From Hypomyces perniciosus (Eukaryota; Ascomycota; Sordariomycetes; Hypocreales; Hypocreaceae), in assembly GCA_008477525.1 (NCBI GenBank), contig SPDT01000014.1:62001-126000 (forward strand): a stretch of 64,000 bases of DNA, written 5' to 3'. The notes under the pieces are model-generated. The model was not told the DNA's origin and did not search any database. It saw only the letters and a list, made by a program, of their open reading frames with translations. Below, in pieces: positions 1-10,145 of this stretch. Both the position numbers and the translations under genes were made by a program. Every line of letters starts with the position of its first letter. The first letter of the stretch is position 1.

Positions 1-78
1 CCTTTATTTATATTAATAGGTATATTTGGATCTGATAATAAAGTAAATGCTAGTTATTATTTATTCTTATATACATTT
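1..78 (+). CDS. nad4: nad4 exon (partial, gene begins before the window)
   Basis: NADH dehydrogenase subunit 4, a proton-pumping membrane subunit of complex I. The 26 codons read PLFILIGIFGSDNKVNASYY and then LFLYTF, matching the conserved NAD4 stretch before a GS-L block. The GS-L block resumes at 1456, so a group I intron lies between. The exon/intron boundary is good to about 2 nt; it may end at 78 or 79. The frame stays open into the intron, making the intron endonuclease an in-frame extension. Confidence 0.9.
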
Positions 79-1356
79 GACCTCAAGTGTAAAAGAGCCA
101 AACACCGGGGAAGCCCTAAAGCTCTAGTAACCAAAGTCATAAGAGAAATTTTATGACCGGCCTGATTAATGACTCAGGGTATGGTAAAATCACTAGTTTT
201 CTTTTTTGAAAAGCTACTTACAGTAGTAGATATGTGGGTGATCGCGGTTCTAAGTCATCCTTATTATAAAGCTGAATGTAAACAGACTATATATAATAAG
301 GGTGTAAAAGAGCAACGAGTAGATGGTTCTTCGGATTCTAGAAATTTGGAATTCGTAAGGTGTACTCTAGTCGCTGGGAAACCAGTTTTAGGGAGAAAAA
401 TTCATTCTCATTCAGATAATAAAATCATAAATAGTATGTATATAAGATCTATACATACAACTAGATCTACTCTAGATCCTTGATTTGTTACAGGATTAGT
501 AGAGGCAGAAGGATCTTTTACATTAGGCTTTTTTAAAAGCGATAGTTATAAAATGGGTTATCAAATTCAAGCTATTTTTAAGCTTACCATGCATAAAAAA
601 GATCATGATTTGTTATGTCAAATTCAAGATTATTTTAAAACAGGTAACATTACAAAACATGGAGATACTACTTTACAATATACAGTTAAATCTTTAAAAG
701 ATTTAGATACAATAATATCTCATTTTGATAAATATCCATTATTAAGTCAAAAATGAGCTGATTATAAACTTTTTAAAGATGCAATTTTATTAATTAAAAA
801 TAAAGAACATCTAAGTAGAGAAGGATTTATAAAAATTCTTAGTATAAAAGCTTCTATGAACTTAGGTTTATCAGATGAATTTCAATTAGCTTTCCCTCAT
901 ATTAAACCTGTATCTAGACCCATAGTTTCAACTAAAGATATTACAAACTTTAATTGAATAGCAGGTTTAGCTAGTGGTGATGGATGTTTTCATATTTCTA
1001 TACGTAACTCTTCTACTACTAAATTAGGTAAAGCTGTAGTATTAAAATTCCATATTGTTCAACATAGTAGAGATATTGAATTAATGGAAATGTTAATATC
1101 TACTCTTGGATGTGGAAAAATTGAATTATTGTTGAAACAATCAGCTGTATATTATGTAGTAGTGAAATTTCAAGATATTTTTGAAAAAATAATTCCATTG
1201 TTTGATAAATATCCTATTAAAGGTATTAAAGCCTTAGACTATTCTGATTTTAAAAAAGTAGCTAATCTAATGTATAATAAAGAACATTTAACTGAAGAAG
1301 GTTTATCTAAAATTAATTCTATAAAATTAAATATGAATTTATTTAGAAAATTTTAA
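79..1356 (+). CDS. LAGLIDADG homing endonuclease, nad4 intron
   Basis: Open reading frame continuous with the nad4 exon, interrupted only by TGA (Trp). Two LAGLIDADG motifs are visible: WFVTGLVEAEGSF near 480 and WIAGLASGDGCFHIS near 955. Each is followed by the family's HFDKYPL and FDKYPI blocks, so this is a full-length monomeric enzyme of about 290 aa plus the fused leader. Such proteins cut an intronless nad4 allele and often help splicing. No frameshift is visible, so it looks intact. The mature protein is probably released by proteolysis of the exon fusion (inference from the family). Confidence 0.88.
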
Positions 1357-1455
1357 TAAGTTCCTTTATGATAGATTATCCGAATTGCCGGTTAGCCGGT
1401 ATGAATTGAAGTAACCCTAAATTAAAGAAATCACATTAATTATGTGAACGTATGA
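79..1455 (+). mobile_element. group I intron in nad4
   Basis: The intron opens with a group I P-Q type core (ggggaagccctaaagc, then a gactcagggtatggtaa stretch and gcaacgagtagacgg-like R segment) and is filled by a double-motif LAGLIDADG gene. The tail after the ORF (1357-1455) holds the remaining 3' ribozyme elements. Several other introns here (nad2 i1, nad2 i2, nad3) share the same core wording, so they form one intron subgroup that has spread among nad genes. Confidence 0.85.
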
Positions 1456-2403
1456 GGTTCTTTATTTTTATTATTATCTATTTTAAGCACTTCATCTACT
1501 ATGGGTAGTACAGATTTCGACACATTATTTAAACTTAATTTTGAATATAAAACTCAAATATTCTTATTTATAGGTATATTTATAGCTTTTGCTGTAAAAA
1601 CACCTACAATCTTTTTAAATAACTGATTGTTAAAAGCTCACGTTGAATCTCCTTTAGGGGGAAGTATAGTTTTAGCTGGAATTGTATTAAAATTAAGTTT
1701 ATATGGTATATTTAGATTAATTTTACCTATGTTACCTAAAGCTTCTTTAGATTATACTTTCGTAATCTATACTATTGCTGTTATAACAATAATATACGCT
1801 AGTTTTAGTACATTAAGAACAACTGATGTAAAAGAATTAATAGCTTATAGTTCTGTATGTCATGCTGCTGTTTATTTAATAGGAATATTTAGTAATACTA
1901 TACAAGGGTTAGAAGGAAGTATAGTGTTAGGATTAGCTCACGGATTTGTATCTAGTGGTTTATTCATATGTGCAGGTGGTGTACTATATGATAGAACTGG
2001 AACTAGAAGTATATACTTCTACAGAGGTGCTACTCAACTAATGCCTATATTTGCTATATTATTCTTCATATTAGCTTTAGGTAATTGTGGTGCTCCTTTA
2101 ACTCTTAATTTCATAGGTGAATTTATGTCACTTTATGGAATAATAGAAAAATTACCAGTATTAGGTGTATTTGCCTGTTCTTCTATAATTTTATCTGCAG
2201 CTTATACTATCTATATGTTCAATAGAACAGCTTTTGGTGGATCTTTCACTAAATTCTTAGAAGAAAGTGTATACGATGTAAATAAAAGAGAATTCATTTT
2301 ATTATTTATATTAGTAGCATTCACTGTAATATTTGGTATATACCCTTCTTTAATATTAAACGTATTAGATTATTCTATGAATAGTTTAATATATAGTGTA
2401 TAA
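1456..2403 (+). CDS. nad4: nad4 3' exon
   Basis: 316 codons ending in TAA, beginning G-S-L-F-L-L-L-S-I-L and including LLKAHVESPLGGS and VKELIAYSSVCH, both NAD4 signatures of the quinone-side antiporter-like fold. It is a run of about ten hydrophobic segments. The frame is phase 0 with the exon at 1-78. atp8 follows 84 nt downstream on the same strand, the usual arrangement in this group. Confidence 0.97.
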
Positions 2404-2487
2404 TATAAATTATATGCTTTTGACTAAATTACGGTTATTATTTTAAATAAAAATACGTATTACATAATAATAAAAAAGAAAATAAAT

Positions 2488-2634
2488 ATGCCACAATTAA
2501 CACCTTTTTATTATATGAACGAAATAGTATTTGCTTTTGCAATAATAGTAGTACTATTATTCATACTATCTAAATACATACTACCAAGAATAGTTCGTTT
2601 ATTTTTATCACGTATGTTTATTAATAAAATATAA
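2488..2634 (+). CDS. atp8: ATP synthase F0 subunit 8
   Basis: 48 codons plus stop, [14 protein letters not shown] at the N terminus: the conserved MPQL start, one transmembrane segment ([17 protein letters not shown]) and a short basic tail ([10 protein letters not shown]). The length is exactly that of fungal ATP8. It anchors the peripheral stalk of the ATP synthase in the inner membrane. It sits between nad4 and atp6 as in most Pezizomycotina and is probably co-transcribed with them. Confidence 0.96.
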   Translation: MPQLTPFYYMNEIVFAFAIIVVLLFILSKYILPRIVRLFLSRMFINKI

Positions 2635-2765
2635 TATAATTATTTAATTATATTGTATTATATTAACATTTTTATGTAAAAAGAATAAATAACACATTTA
2701 TTCTTATTTGCAAATATTTAGTTATCTAAAGATATATATATAATAGTAGTAATATATACTACTAA

Positions 2766-3548
2766 ATGTTTTCTAGCCAAAATTTATTCGCAGAAATAAG
2801 AAGTCCCTTAGATCAATTTGAAATAAGAGACATATTAAACTTAGAAGTTTTAGGTGGTAATTTACACTTATCTTTAACTAATATAGGATTCTATTTAATC
2901 ATAGGAGCCTTTATAACATTAATCTTAAGCTTAGTAGCTACAAACTATAATAAATTAGTTAGTAACAACTGATCTATAGCTCAAGAATCTTTATATGTAA
3001 CAATACATAATATAGTTACAAATCAAATAAATGCTAGAAGTGGACAAATATACTTCCCATTTATCTATACTTTATTTGTATTTATACTAATAAATAATTT
3101 AATAGGTATGATTCCTTATAGTTTTGCATCTACAGGTCATTTTGCCTTAACATTTGCTCTTAGTTTCACAATAGTATTAGGGGCAACAATATTAGGATTC
3201 CAAAAACATGGATTAAAATTCTTTTCATTATTAGTACCAGCCGGTTGTCCTTTAGCTCTTTTACCTTTATTAGTAACTATTGAATTAATTTCTTACTTAG
3301 CAAGAAATGTATCATTAGGGCTTAGATTAGCTGCTAATATAACAGCAGGACACATGCTATTAAGTATTTTAAGTGGTTTCGTTTACAATATAATGAACTC
3401 AGGAATTATCTTCTTTGTTTTAGGTTTAATACCTTTAGTGTTTATTATAGCATTCTCAGGGTTAGAGTTTGCAATAGCCTTCATCCAGGCTCAAGTATTT
3501 GTAGTATTATCTAGTTCTTACATAAAAGACGGATTAGATTTACACTAA
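2766..3548 (+). CDS. atp6: ATP synthase F0 subunit a
   Basis: 260 aa under code 4 (one internal TGA Trp near 2970). It begins MFSSQNLFAEIRSPLDQFEI, has a short N-terminal presequence-like region and then five to six membrane helices. ARNVSLGLRLAANITAGHMLL carries the essential arginine of the proton channel (LGLRLAAN). The length is typical and no intron is present. It lies 131 nt after atp8 and upstream of rns. Confidence 0.97.
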
Positions 3549-3867
3549 TATTACATAATTTTACTATACATATTTTATTAAAAAATGTATAGTTTATACA
3601 CATAAAAATATTAAGTGGAGTAAAGAGTTATTAGGAAAATTATGTCCACAATAAATATTTATCCTTTTAAGGAATAATGAAAATTATAAAATTTAATTCT
3701 AGAAATTAAAGAAAAATAGTTAATTATTAACAAAAAATAGCGTACGTATTATTTAAATTAGAACAGTCATTAAATAAATATTACAAGATATAGTTTATTA
3801 CTCTCCTTATATTATAAAATTTATAATCATATAATTTTAGATCTTATAGTGATGTAAAGAAATTTAT
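3549..3867 (+). other. spacer between atp6 and rns
   Basis: 319 nt, very AT-rich. I see no tRNA, ORF or hairpin mini-element in it. It probably carries the rns promoter and leader, but I recognise no promoter motif with confidence. Confidence 0.5.
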
Positions 3868-5394
3868 ATCAAATTAATAGTTGAGTTTGGTGATGGCTCT
3901 GATTGAATGCTGTCCAAGTGCTTGACACATGCTAATCGTACGTTTTAATTTTCTTAATTAAAAAGTGGTGTACAGGTGAGTATAAGGATATTCTTCGCCG
4001 GCCTTAAAGTGGAGGTAAATCCTTCATAATAAATAAAGGGAAACTAAAAATTCCTGCTTTAAGAGGATAATAAATATCTTCGGGATAGGTAGTAGTTAAG
4101 GTGATGGCTTAACTAGCCTAAAACTCTCGTAGTCGAAGCTGAAAGGTTGATCGACCACATTGGGTCTGAAAAAACCCCAATGCAAGTTAGTACAGCAGTG
4201 AGGAATTTTGGTCAATGGCCTAACGGCTGAACTGGCAACTTGGAGAAGTGGCAAGTCCTATTTTGATCATGTCTTTGAATATGATCTATAGGATTGTATT
4301 AAAATTGAATAAAGCTTTGTTTATATATTGATAATGACAGTATATATATCGTGTCTTGACTAATTGCGTGCCAGCAGTCGCGGTAATACGTAAGAGACTA
4401 GTGTTATTCATCTTAATTAGGTTTAAAGGGTACCTAGACGGTCAATATAGCTTCTATAATGTTAGTACTTGACTAGAGTTTTATGTAAGAGGGCAGTACT
4501 TGAGGAGGAGAGATGAAATTCTATGATACCAAAGGGACTCGGTAAAGGCGAAGGCAGCCCTCTATGTAAAAACTGACGTTGAAGGACGAAGGCACAGAGA
4601 ACAAACAGGATTAGATACCCAAGTAGTCTTTGCAGTAAATGATGAATGCCATAGGTTAGATTAAGATTTAATAATTTAGTTCATTTGAATTAAATATTAA
4701 ACATTATTTGGTCTATAAATGAAAGTGTAAGCATTTCACCTCAAGAGTAATGTGGCAACGCAGGAACTGAAATCACTAGACCGTTTCTGACACCAGTAGT
4801 GAAGTATGTTGTTTAATTCGATGATCCACGAAAAACCTTACCACAATTTGTATAATTATATTACAGGAGTTGCACGGCTGTTTTCAGTTAATGTTGTGAA
4901 ACTGTGGTTTCCATGAAATTAACGCAATCCCTGGCTTTATTTTTTTAATTTTACGATAAAGCATTTGATCCTAGAATTTGGAAAGAAAAAGGGGACAAAG
5001 ACAAGTCATCATGGCCTTAATATTGTGGGCTATAGACGTGCCACATATGCCTAGACAAAGAGATGCGAAAATGTGAATTTAAGCTAATCTCAAAAAATAG
5101 GATATAAATTTTAAGGATTGTAGTCTGAAATTTGACTATATGAATAAGTAATTACTAGTAATCGTGAATCACCATGTCACGGTGAATTAACCTTGGATTG
5201 GTACTAACCACTCGTCACATGCTGAAAAGAGCATGCGCAATAAGTTTGCTTTCTTAGTAATTAGTAAAAAAAACAAGTAGGTTTTGTGTATTCTATTATT
5301 GGGAATCTTCGTATGCGTGGCTCTAATTAGTGTTAAGTCGAAATACGGTTCGTGTAGTGGAAGTTGCACGGGGTTGATTAATATTAACAATAAT
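3868..5394 (+). rRNA. rns: small subunit ribosomal RNA
   Basis: Conserved SSU landmarks in order: GAGTTTGGTGATGGCTCTGA near 3883, the 530 loop GTGCCAGCAGTCGCGGTAA near 4369, ATTAGATACCC near 4610, GAATTGCACGG-equivalent GGAGTTGCACGGC near 4867, and the ACTCGTCAC decoding-site segment near 5210. The 3' end is the AGTGGAAGTTGCACGG block at 5355-5375. The 5' end is an estimate (about 20 nt). No intron interrupts the body. A second, slightly different copy of the 3' end occurs at 6803-6844 beyond a GIY-YIG gene, so the real terminus could be either copy. Confidence 0.9.
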
Positions 5395-5668
5395 ACCCTT
5401 TTTGTTTATTTTTTTTCAAGAGTTTAATACTTTAGATAAAAATATTGTTTTTTTAAAAACAAAAACCTGATACGGCTATATTAATTTACTACAATTTATG
5501 TAAATCCCTCGATTCGATTTCGGGGCAGGTTCAGCTAGTTTATAAAAATAGTAAAGTCTAGAAAGAATCCCTACAGCTGGTAAGGCATCCACGACCACGT
5601 AAATGTGTGTAATCGGATTGAAAAAGAGCCTCTAGTATTTTTCATAAGATGGTGCTCGACAAGATACC
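5395..5668 (+). other. structured leader of the GIY-YIG element after rns
   Basis: 274 nt between the first rns 3' end and the GIY-YIG start codon. It contains inverted-repeat segments and GC-richer blocks (ccctcgattcgatttcgggg near 5507) but no group I core that I can identify. It may be a reduced intron or the leader of a free-standing endonuclease. Confidence 0.45.
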
Positions 5669-6715
5669 ATGAAAACCACTAATGCGAAATATTGGATGGA
5701 GAAAATCAGAGGAGCTGATATATTCATAAATGACGGGCAAAAATTTCCAGGTATGGCAAGGCTGAGCTTAATTGTTAGACCACACGAAAGAACCTGGTAT
5801 CGTTGCATAACAGCGATTTTATATTATAATATAAAAAAAATGAACATGAAATTAAAAAACGTATGCGGATTTAGCACTTTTTACGCTAGAAATAAAAGTG
5901 ATATAGTCTTAAGTAACTTTGTAACAGGAACAACTATTCCCAAGGTGTATACAAAATGCGCGTCATTAGATGTAAAAAAGACTATTTACAAGGATAACCA
6001 AAAAATGTCAGGTATTTATCGTTGAGTTAACCTGGTTAATGGAAAAACATATATTGGGAGTGCTGTGGATTTAACTAAAAGATTAAGAGATTACCTTTCA
6101 CCTAGATGGTTAAAAAAAGAAATACTTAGACATAACAGTGTTATCTATAAAGCTCTATTAAAATATGGTTATGATAATTTTAGATTAGAAATTTTAGAGT
6201 ATTGCGATAGATCTCAAGCTATTGAAAGAGAACAGTATTATATAGATAAATATCAACCTACTTATAATATTTGTAAAATAGCTGGTTCTTCTGAAGGTCG
6301 TATAACAAGAAACACAACTAAACTAAAACTACGTGATGCTTGATTAGTTAGATTATATAGAAACAACCAGAGTGAGCTAAGATTTTCAAATTTTACATTA
6401 AAATATTTTACAGGTAAAGTAGTTAAGTTAGAAAATAGTATATTAATATTGCAAAATAAGTTAAATTCTATATTAATTAACCAAACTGAATTCAAGGAAT
6501 CAGCCGAAGTTCGTCTCAAAAAACTTAAAGGAAGTCCAAGAGCTGAACCCGTATTGGTTACAGATTTAACTACAGGAGTGACTACGGAATACCTTTCAGC
6601 TAGAAGTGCAGGTCTAGCTTTGAATGCTAGTGGTAATACCATAATGAATAAATTAAAAGGTAAAAATACTAAACCATACAAAGGTAGATATTTAATTAAA
6701 AAGCCGGGTAACTAG
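5669..6715 (+). CDS. GIY-YIG homing endonuclease adjoining rns
   Basis: 348 aa under code 4. The GIY-YIG module begins SGIYRWVNLVNGKTYIGSA near residue 112, followed by DLTKRLRDY (catalytic Arg region) and LEILEYCDRSQAIEREQYY with the catalytic Glu. The C-terminal part (VLVTDLTTGVTTEYLSARSAGLAL) is an IENR1/NUMOD1-like DNA-binding repeat. The reading frame is intact. Its flanks are two copies of the rns 3' terminus, suggesting the element brought its own replacement end, as known for some mobile endonuclease genes in Allomyces. Confidence 0.85.
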
Positions 6716-6802
6716 GAGCATTCATATTTTTAGGTTATCCCTTCCTTCCGGAATTAGTAATTATAAATTATTAGACCTTACGCGTTTTATCTTAACATAT
6801 AG

Positions 6803-6844
6803 CGTAGTGGAAGTTGCGCGGGATTAATTAATATTAACAATAAT
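6803..6844 (+). repeat. second copy of the rns 3' terminus
   Basis: 42 nt matching 5353-5394 at 38 positions (four substitutions, no gaps), exactly 1450 nt downstream. It lies after the GIY-YIG gene and just before tRNA-Tyr. See the finding on rns end duplication. Confidence 0.85.
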
Positions 6845-6878
6845 TAAATTATATAATATATTAATTTATATTATATAA

Positions 6879-6962
6879 AGGAGGGTTCCTTTATTGGTAA
6901 GAAGGGTTGAGCTGTAAACTCAATAGCAGTCGCTTTTAAGAGTTCGAATCTCTTGTCTCCTA
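6879..6962 (+). tRNA. trnY: tRNA-Tyr (GTA)
   Basis: Class II cloverleaf: anticodon loop CTGTAAA between a perfect TTGAG/CTCAA stem, T-arm AAGAG-TTCGAAT-CTCTT, and an AGGAGGG/GTCTCCT acceptor with one mismatch. Long variable arm as expected. Confidence 0.93.
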
Positions 6963-7033
6963 ATAACTTATTTTTATAAAATAAGTAAATTTAATATATA
7001 TTTACTTAAAAGTAATATTTCCTAGTATTATTA

Positions 7034-7107
7034 GAATTAGTAACTTAATTAGGTAAAGGATTTCCCTGTCACGGAAATAGATGTCGGTTCGATTCTGATC
7101 TAATTCG
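7034..7107 (+). tRNA. trnD: tRNA-Asp (GTC)
   Basis: Acceptor GAATTAG/CTAATTC perfect, anticodon loop CTGTCAC on a TTTCC/GGAAA stem, T-loop TTCGATT. Confidence 0.93.
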
Positions 7108-7112
7108 TTATA

Positions 7113-7196
7113 GGAAAAGTCTTCCATTTGGTAGGGTAAGGCACTTGCTACGTGCTATGTTTTATACATTTAGGTGTTCAAATCACCTCTTTTCCG
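7113..7196 (+). tRNA. trnS: tRNA-Ser (GCT)
   Basis: Acceptor GGAAAAG/CTTTTCC, anticodon loop TTGCTAC on a GGCAC/GTGCT stem, T-arm AGGTG-TTCAAAT-CACCT, extended variable arm. Confidence 0.9.
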
Positions 7197-7200
7197 AACT

Positions 7201-7271
7201 GCCTCTATAGCTCAACGGTAGAGCATAATACTGTTAATATTATGATAGATGTTCGATTCATCTTAGGGGCT
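7201..7271 (+). tRNA. trnN: tRNA-Asn (GTT)
   Basis: Acceptor GCCTCTA/TAGGGGC, anticodon loop CTGTTAA on TAATA/TATTA, T-arm AGATG-TTCGATT-CATCT. Confidence 0.93.
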
Positions 7272-7314
7272 TTTAAATAAATGTATGAAGCTGTATTTTT
7301 TTTTATTAATATAA

Positions 7315-7533
7315 ATGACAACTTTAACTAGAAGTAATTTTCAAGATCATCCTTTCCATTTAGTGTCACCTTCTCCGTGACCTTTATACACAAGTATATC
7401 TTTATTTACTTTAACAGTAAATGGAGCATTATCTATGCATCTTTTCAGTAATAGCTATATATTCTTCTTTATAGCTTTAGCTACAGTAATAGCTTCAATG
7501 GCTTTATGATGAAGAGATATAATTTCAGAGGGT
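7315..7533 (+). CDS. cox3: cox3 exon 1
   Basis: Cytochrome c oxidase subunit III, a core membrane subunit of complex IV. 73 codons from ATG, MTTLTRSNFQDHPFHLVSPS, ending ALWWRDIISEG. The next residues of COX3 (TYLGNHT) are encoded downstream after introns. The exon ends in T before the intron, as the group I U-G rule requires. The three exons chosen here sum to 810 nt (269 aa), the family length. Confidence 0.96.
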
Positions 7534-8451
7534 AAACCAATTATTACTTATTATAGTTTAAATATTGCAAAAGCAATACCTGCAGAGGAAATTAATGAAA
7601 TTTTGATTGATTATAAAAATGAAAATAATATTACAGTTTTTACAAATAAAGATAATTTAGGTTATTATTTAGCGGGTCTTTTAGAAGGAGATGGTCATAT
7701 ATCTCTACCATCTTTAGGTAATACTACTTTGAATAGAGTACTTAATCCTAGAATAGTTTTTACTTCTCATGTAAATAATTTAGGTATGTATGCCTTTATA
7801 CAATCAGAATTAGGAAACATAGGACGTTTTCAAATTTCAGATAATGTAATTCGTTATATTATTGGAGATATTAAAGGTATTATACACTTTATAAATTTAA
7901 TACATGGAAAATTCAGAACTCCTAAGAATAAAAGATTGAATGAAGTAATAAAATTCATTAATGCTAAATATTCTTTAAATATACCTGAAAGCTTGTTAGA
8001 TAATTCTAATTACCAAGATAATAATTGATTCACAGGTTTTACGGAAGCAGATGGACATTTTGGTATTAAATATGTAGAGAGCAGAGATAAATCCGATACT
8101 CGTAAAAGAGCTGTAAGTGAAAATATTTCACTTAAATTCAGATTAGATCAACGTGCATATGATAAACCTACATCTACTTCTATGAGACCATTTATGGAGG
8201 ACCTTGCTTCATATTTATCTTGTAATGTAAAGAGTTATACAACAGCTAATAATTCAGAAATATTATCTTTATCTGTAACATCTATAAATAATATTAAGTT
8301 TATTGTTGATTATTTCAATACATATCCCTTGATAGGTGATAAGCTTAATGATTTTAAAAGATGAGAAATTGTATATAATATGATCATATCAAAAGAACAT
8401 CTTTCTGTTGACGGAAGATTAAAAATAAGAGCTTTAATAAATAAACTATAA
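7534..8451 (+). CDS. LAGLIDADG homing endonuclease 1 in cox3
   Basis: In-frame continuation of cox3 exon 1, about 305 codons to TAA at 8449. First motif GYYLAGLLEGDGHISLP near 7660, second WFTGFTEADGHFGIKYV near 8030, so it is a two-motif monomer. No frameshift. It is a relative of the second cox3 endonuclease at 8650-9594 (shared IVFTSHVNNLGMY / IVFTFGKNEISMY layout), so one may have arisen from the other. Confidence 0.87.
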
Positions 8452-8649
8452 TAACATGTAAGTGCTCTCTTTAAATTTTACCAATTGCTGGAAAATCCTT
8501 ATTTAAGGATAATCAGCAGGGAACTAGGAGAAGGATAAATATTTCCTAGGACCTTCAGAGACTACACGTAAAAAATTAATACGTTCGTTATTAACAACCT
8601 ATTAATTAAGATATAGTCCAACAAATATAGAAATATATTTTAACCTATG
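7534..8649 (+). mobile_element. group I intron 1 of cox3
   Basis: Begins right after ISEG and ends with G at 8649. The LAGLIDADG ORF is followed by a complete 3' core: a gctggaaaatcc / aatcagcaggg P-Q pair near 8489-8520, a ccttcagagactacacg R segment near 8551, and aagatatagtcc S segment near 8610. The sequence after 8649 reads as the next cox3 codons, but that short exon copy is repeated at 9725, so 8649 may be only one of two 3' splice sites. Confidence 0.82.
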
Positions 8650-9594
8650 ACTTACTTAGGTAACCATACGAAAGGATTTAGTACATTAAAATTAACTAGT
8701 TGAAGAACTAAAACATCTTTTAATAGTACTAGATACTTTAGCACTAGGGCAAATAATCAATTGGGTTACTATCTTGCAGGATTAATAGAAGGAGATGGGT
8801 CAATAATACTTAGAAAAGGAGAAAAAGAAAGTGTTTCTCCTAAAATCGTTTTTACTTTTGGTAAGAATGAAATTTCTATGTATGAAAAATTAAAAGAAAT
8901 ACTAAATACAGGAGTTATTTATACAGAGGTAAACGGAGTATGTAGATATAGCATAACAAATTCAGAGGCAGTTACTAATGTAATAAATCTGATAAATGGT
9001 AAATTTAGAACAACTAAGATATTAGCTTTACACAAAGCTATAGATAATTTAAATAAATGAAGAAATTCTAATTTGTCAAAATTACCACTAGATACTAGTA
9101 GTTTAGATTCTAATGCATGATTAGCAGGTTTCATTGATGCGGATGGTCATTTTTCTATAAAATTAACTGGTTCTTACGGATCAGATGACTCAGAAGCCCG
9201 TGGCAGAGTACAATGTGTATTCTCTATCAATCAAAGTGAACTTAACAGAACTACAGGTGAATCGAATGTTTTATTTATGACAGAATTAGCAAAATTTTTC
9301 CAAGTTAATTTAAATTATAAAATAAGCAATAGTCCGCTATTTAAAAAACCATCTAATATGCTTGTATTTTTTGCTCAATCGGACAGAAAACACTATATCA
9401 TAACTACTTATCTAAGTAAATTTCCTCTTATGACCAGTAAACACCTAAATTATTTATCTTTTTTTAAAGGATTAAATTATTTAGGTAAGAGACTAACAAG
9501 AGAAGAAATACTTGAAATACGTAATATTAAAAACTCTATGAATAACAAACGTAGCGAATTTAGTTGAGACCATCTCGAAAATTATTATAATTAA
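8650..9594 (+). CDS. LAGLIDADG endonuclease 2 in cox3, fused to a duplicated exon fragment
   Basis: Starts with a copy of cox3 codons TYLGNHT and continues in frame without a stop to TAA at 9592. Motifs: LGYYLAGLIEGDGSIILRK near 8761 and AWLAGFIDADGHFSIKL near 9115, full length. No group I core follows it (9595-9724), so I infer this unit depends on the core of intron 1. If splicing used the G at 8649, the transcript would encode COX3 N terminus joined to this endonuclease; if it used G at 9724, it would encode COX3. Confidence 0.8.
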
Positions 9595-9724
9595 TCTCTA
9601 AATTTAATTTATTAATTTGCAATTGATTATTCCTATGCTATAAACCTCACCCCTTTCTAGATTGATTACCGGTCTTTTATAGTATTATAAAGGACTTTTT
9701 TAGTATAATTAGTAACCAAACTTG
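9595..9724 (+). other. tail of the cox3 tandem intron
   Basis: 130 nt with a hairpin (tcttttatagtattataaagga near 9673) and a terminal G at 9724. I see no P, Q, R or S elements here. Confidence 0.5.
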
Positions 9725-10145
9725 ACTTACTTAGGTAACCATACCCTTGCAGTACAAAAAGGATTAAATTTAGGAGTAATATTGTTTATAGTATCTGAAG
9801 CTTTATTCTTCTTAGCTATATTCTGAGCATTCTTCCATAGTGCTCTAACACCAACAGTTGAATTAGGTTCTCAATGACCACCTATGGGTATAGAACCTAT
9901 AAATCCTTTCGAATTACCTTTATTAAATACAGTAATATTACTATCTAGTGGTGCTACAATTACTTACGCTCACCATTCTTTAATAAAAGGTGAAAGATCA
10001 GGAGCTTTATATGGAACTATTTTCACAGTAATATTAGCTTTAGTATTTACTTTATTCCAAGGAGTAGAATATAGCGTTTCTTCATTCACAATAAGTGATG
10101 GTGTATTCGGTACATGTTTCTTCTTCGGGACAGGTTTCCATGGGT
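9725..10145 (+). CDS. cox3: cox3 exon 2
   Basis: Reads [20 protein letters not shown] and on through [20 protein letters not shown] and the glutamate-rich turn to FFFGTGFHG. These are standard COX3 helices III to VI. Ends with T at 10145, codon phase 1, joined to TC-CAC at 11668 to give G-F-H. The frame also stays open into intron 3. Confidence 0.94.

Noticed and set aside
5187..5390. Antisense ORF at the rns 3' end
   Set aside because: Overlaps conserved decoding-site rRNA; no independent evidence.
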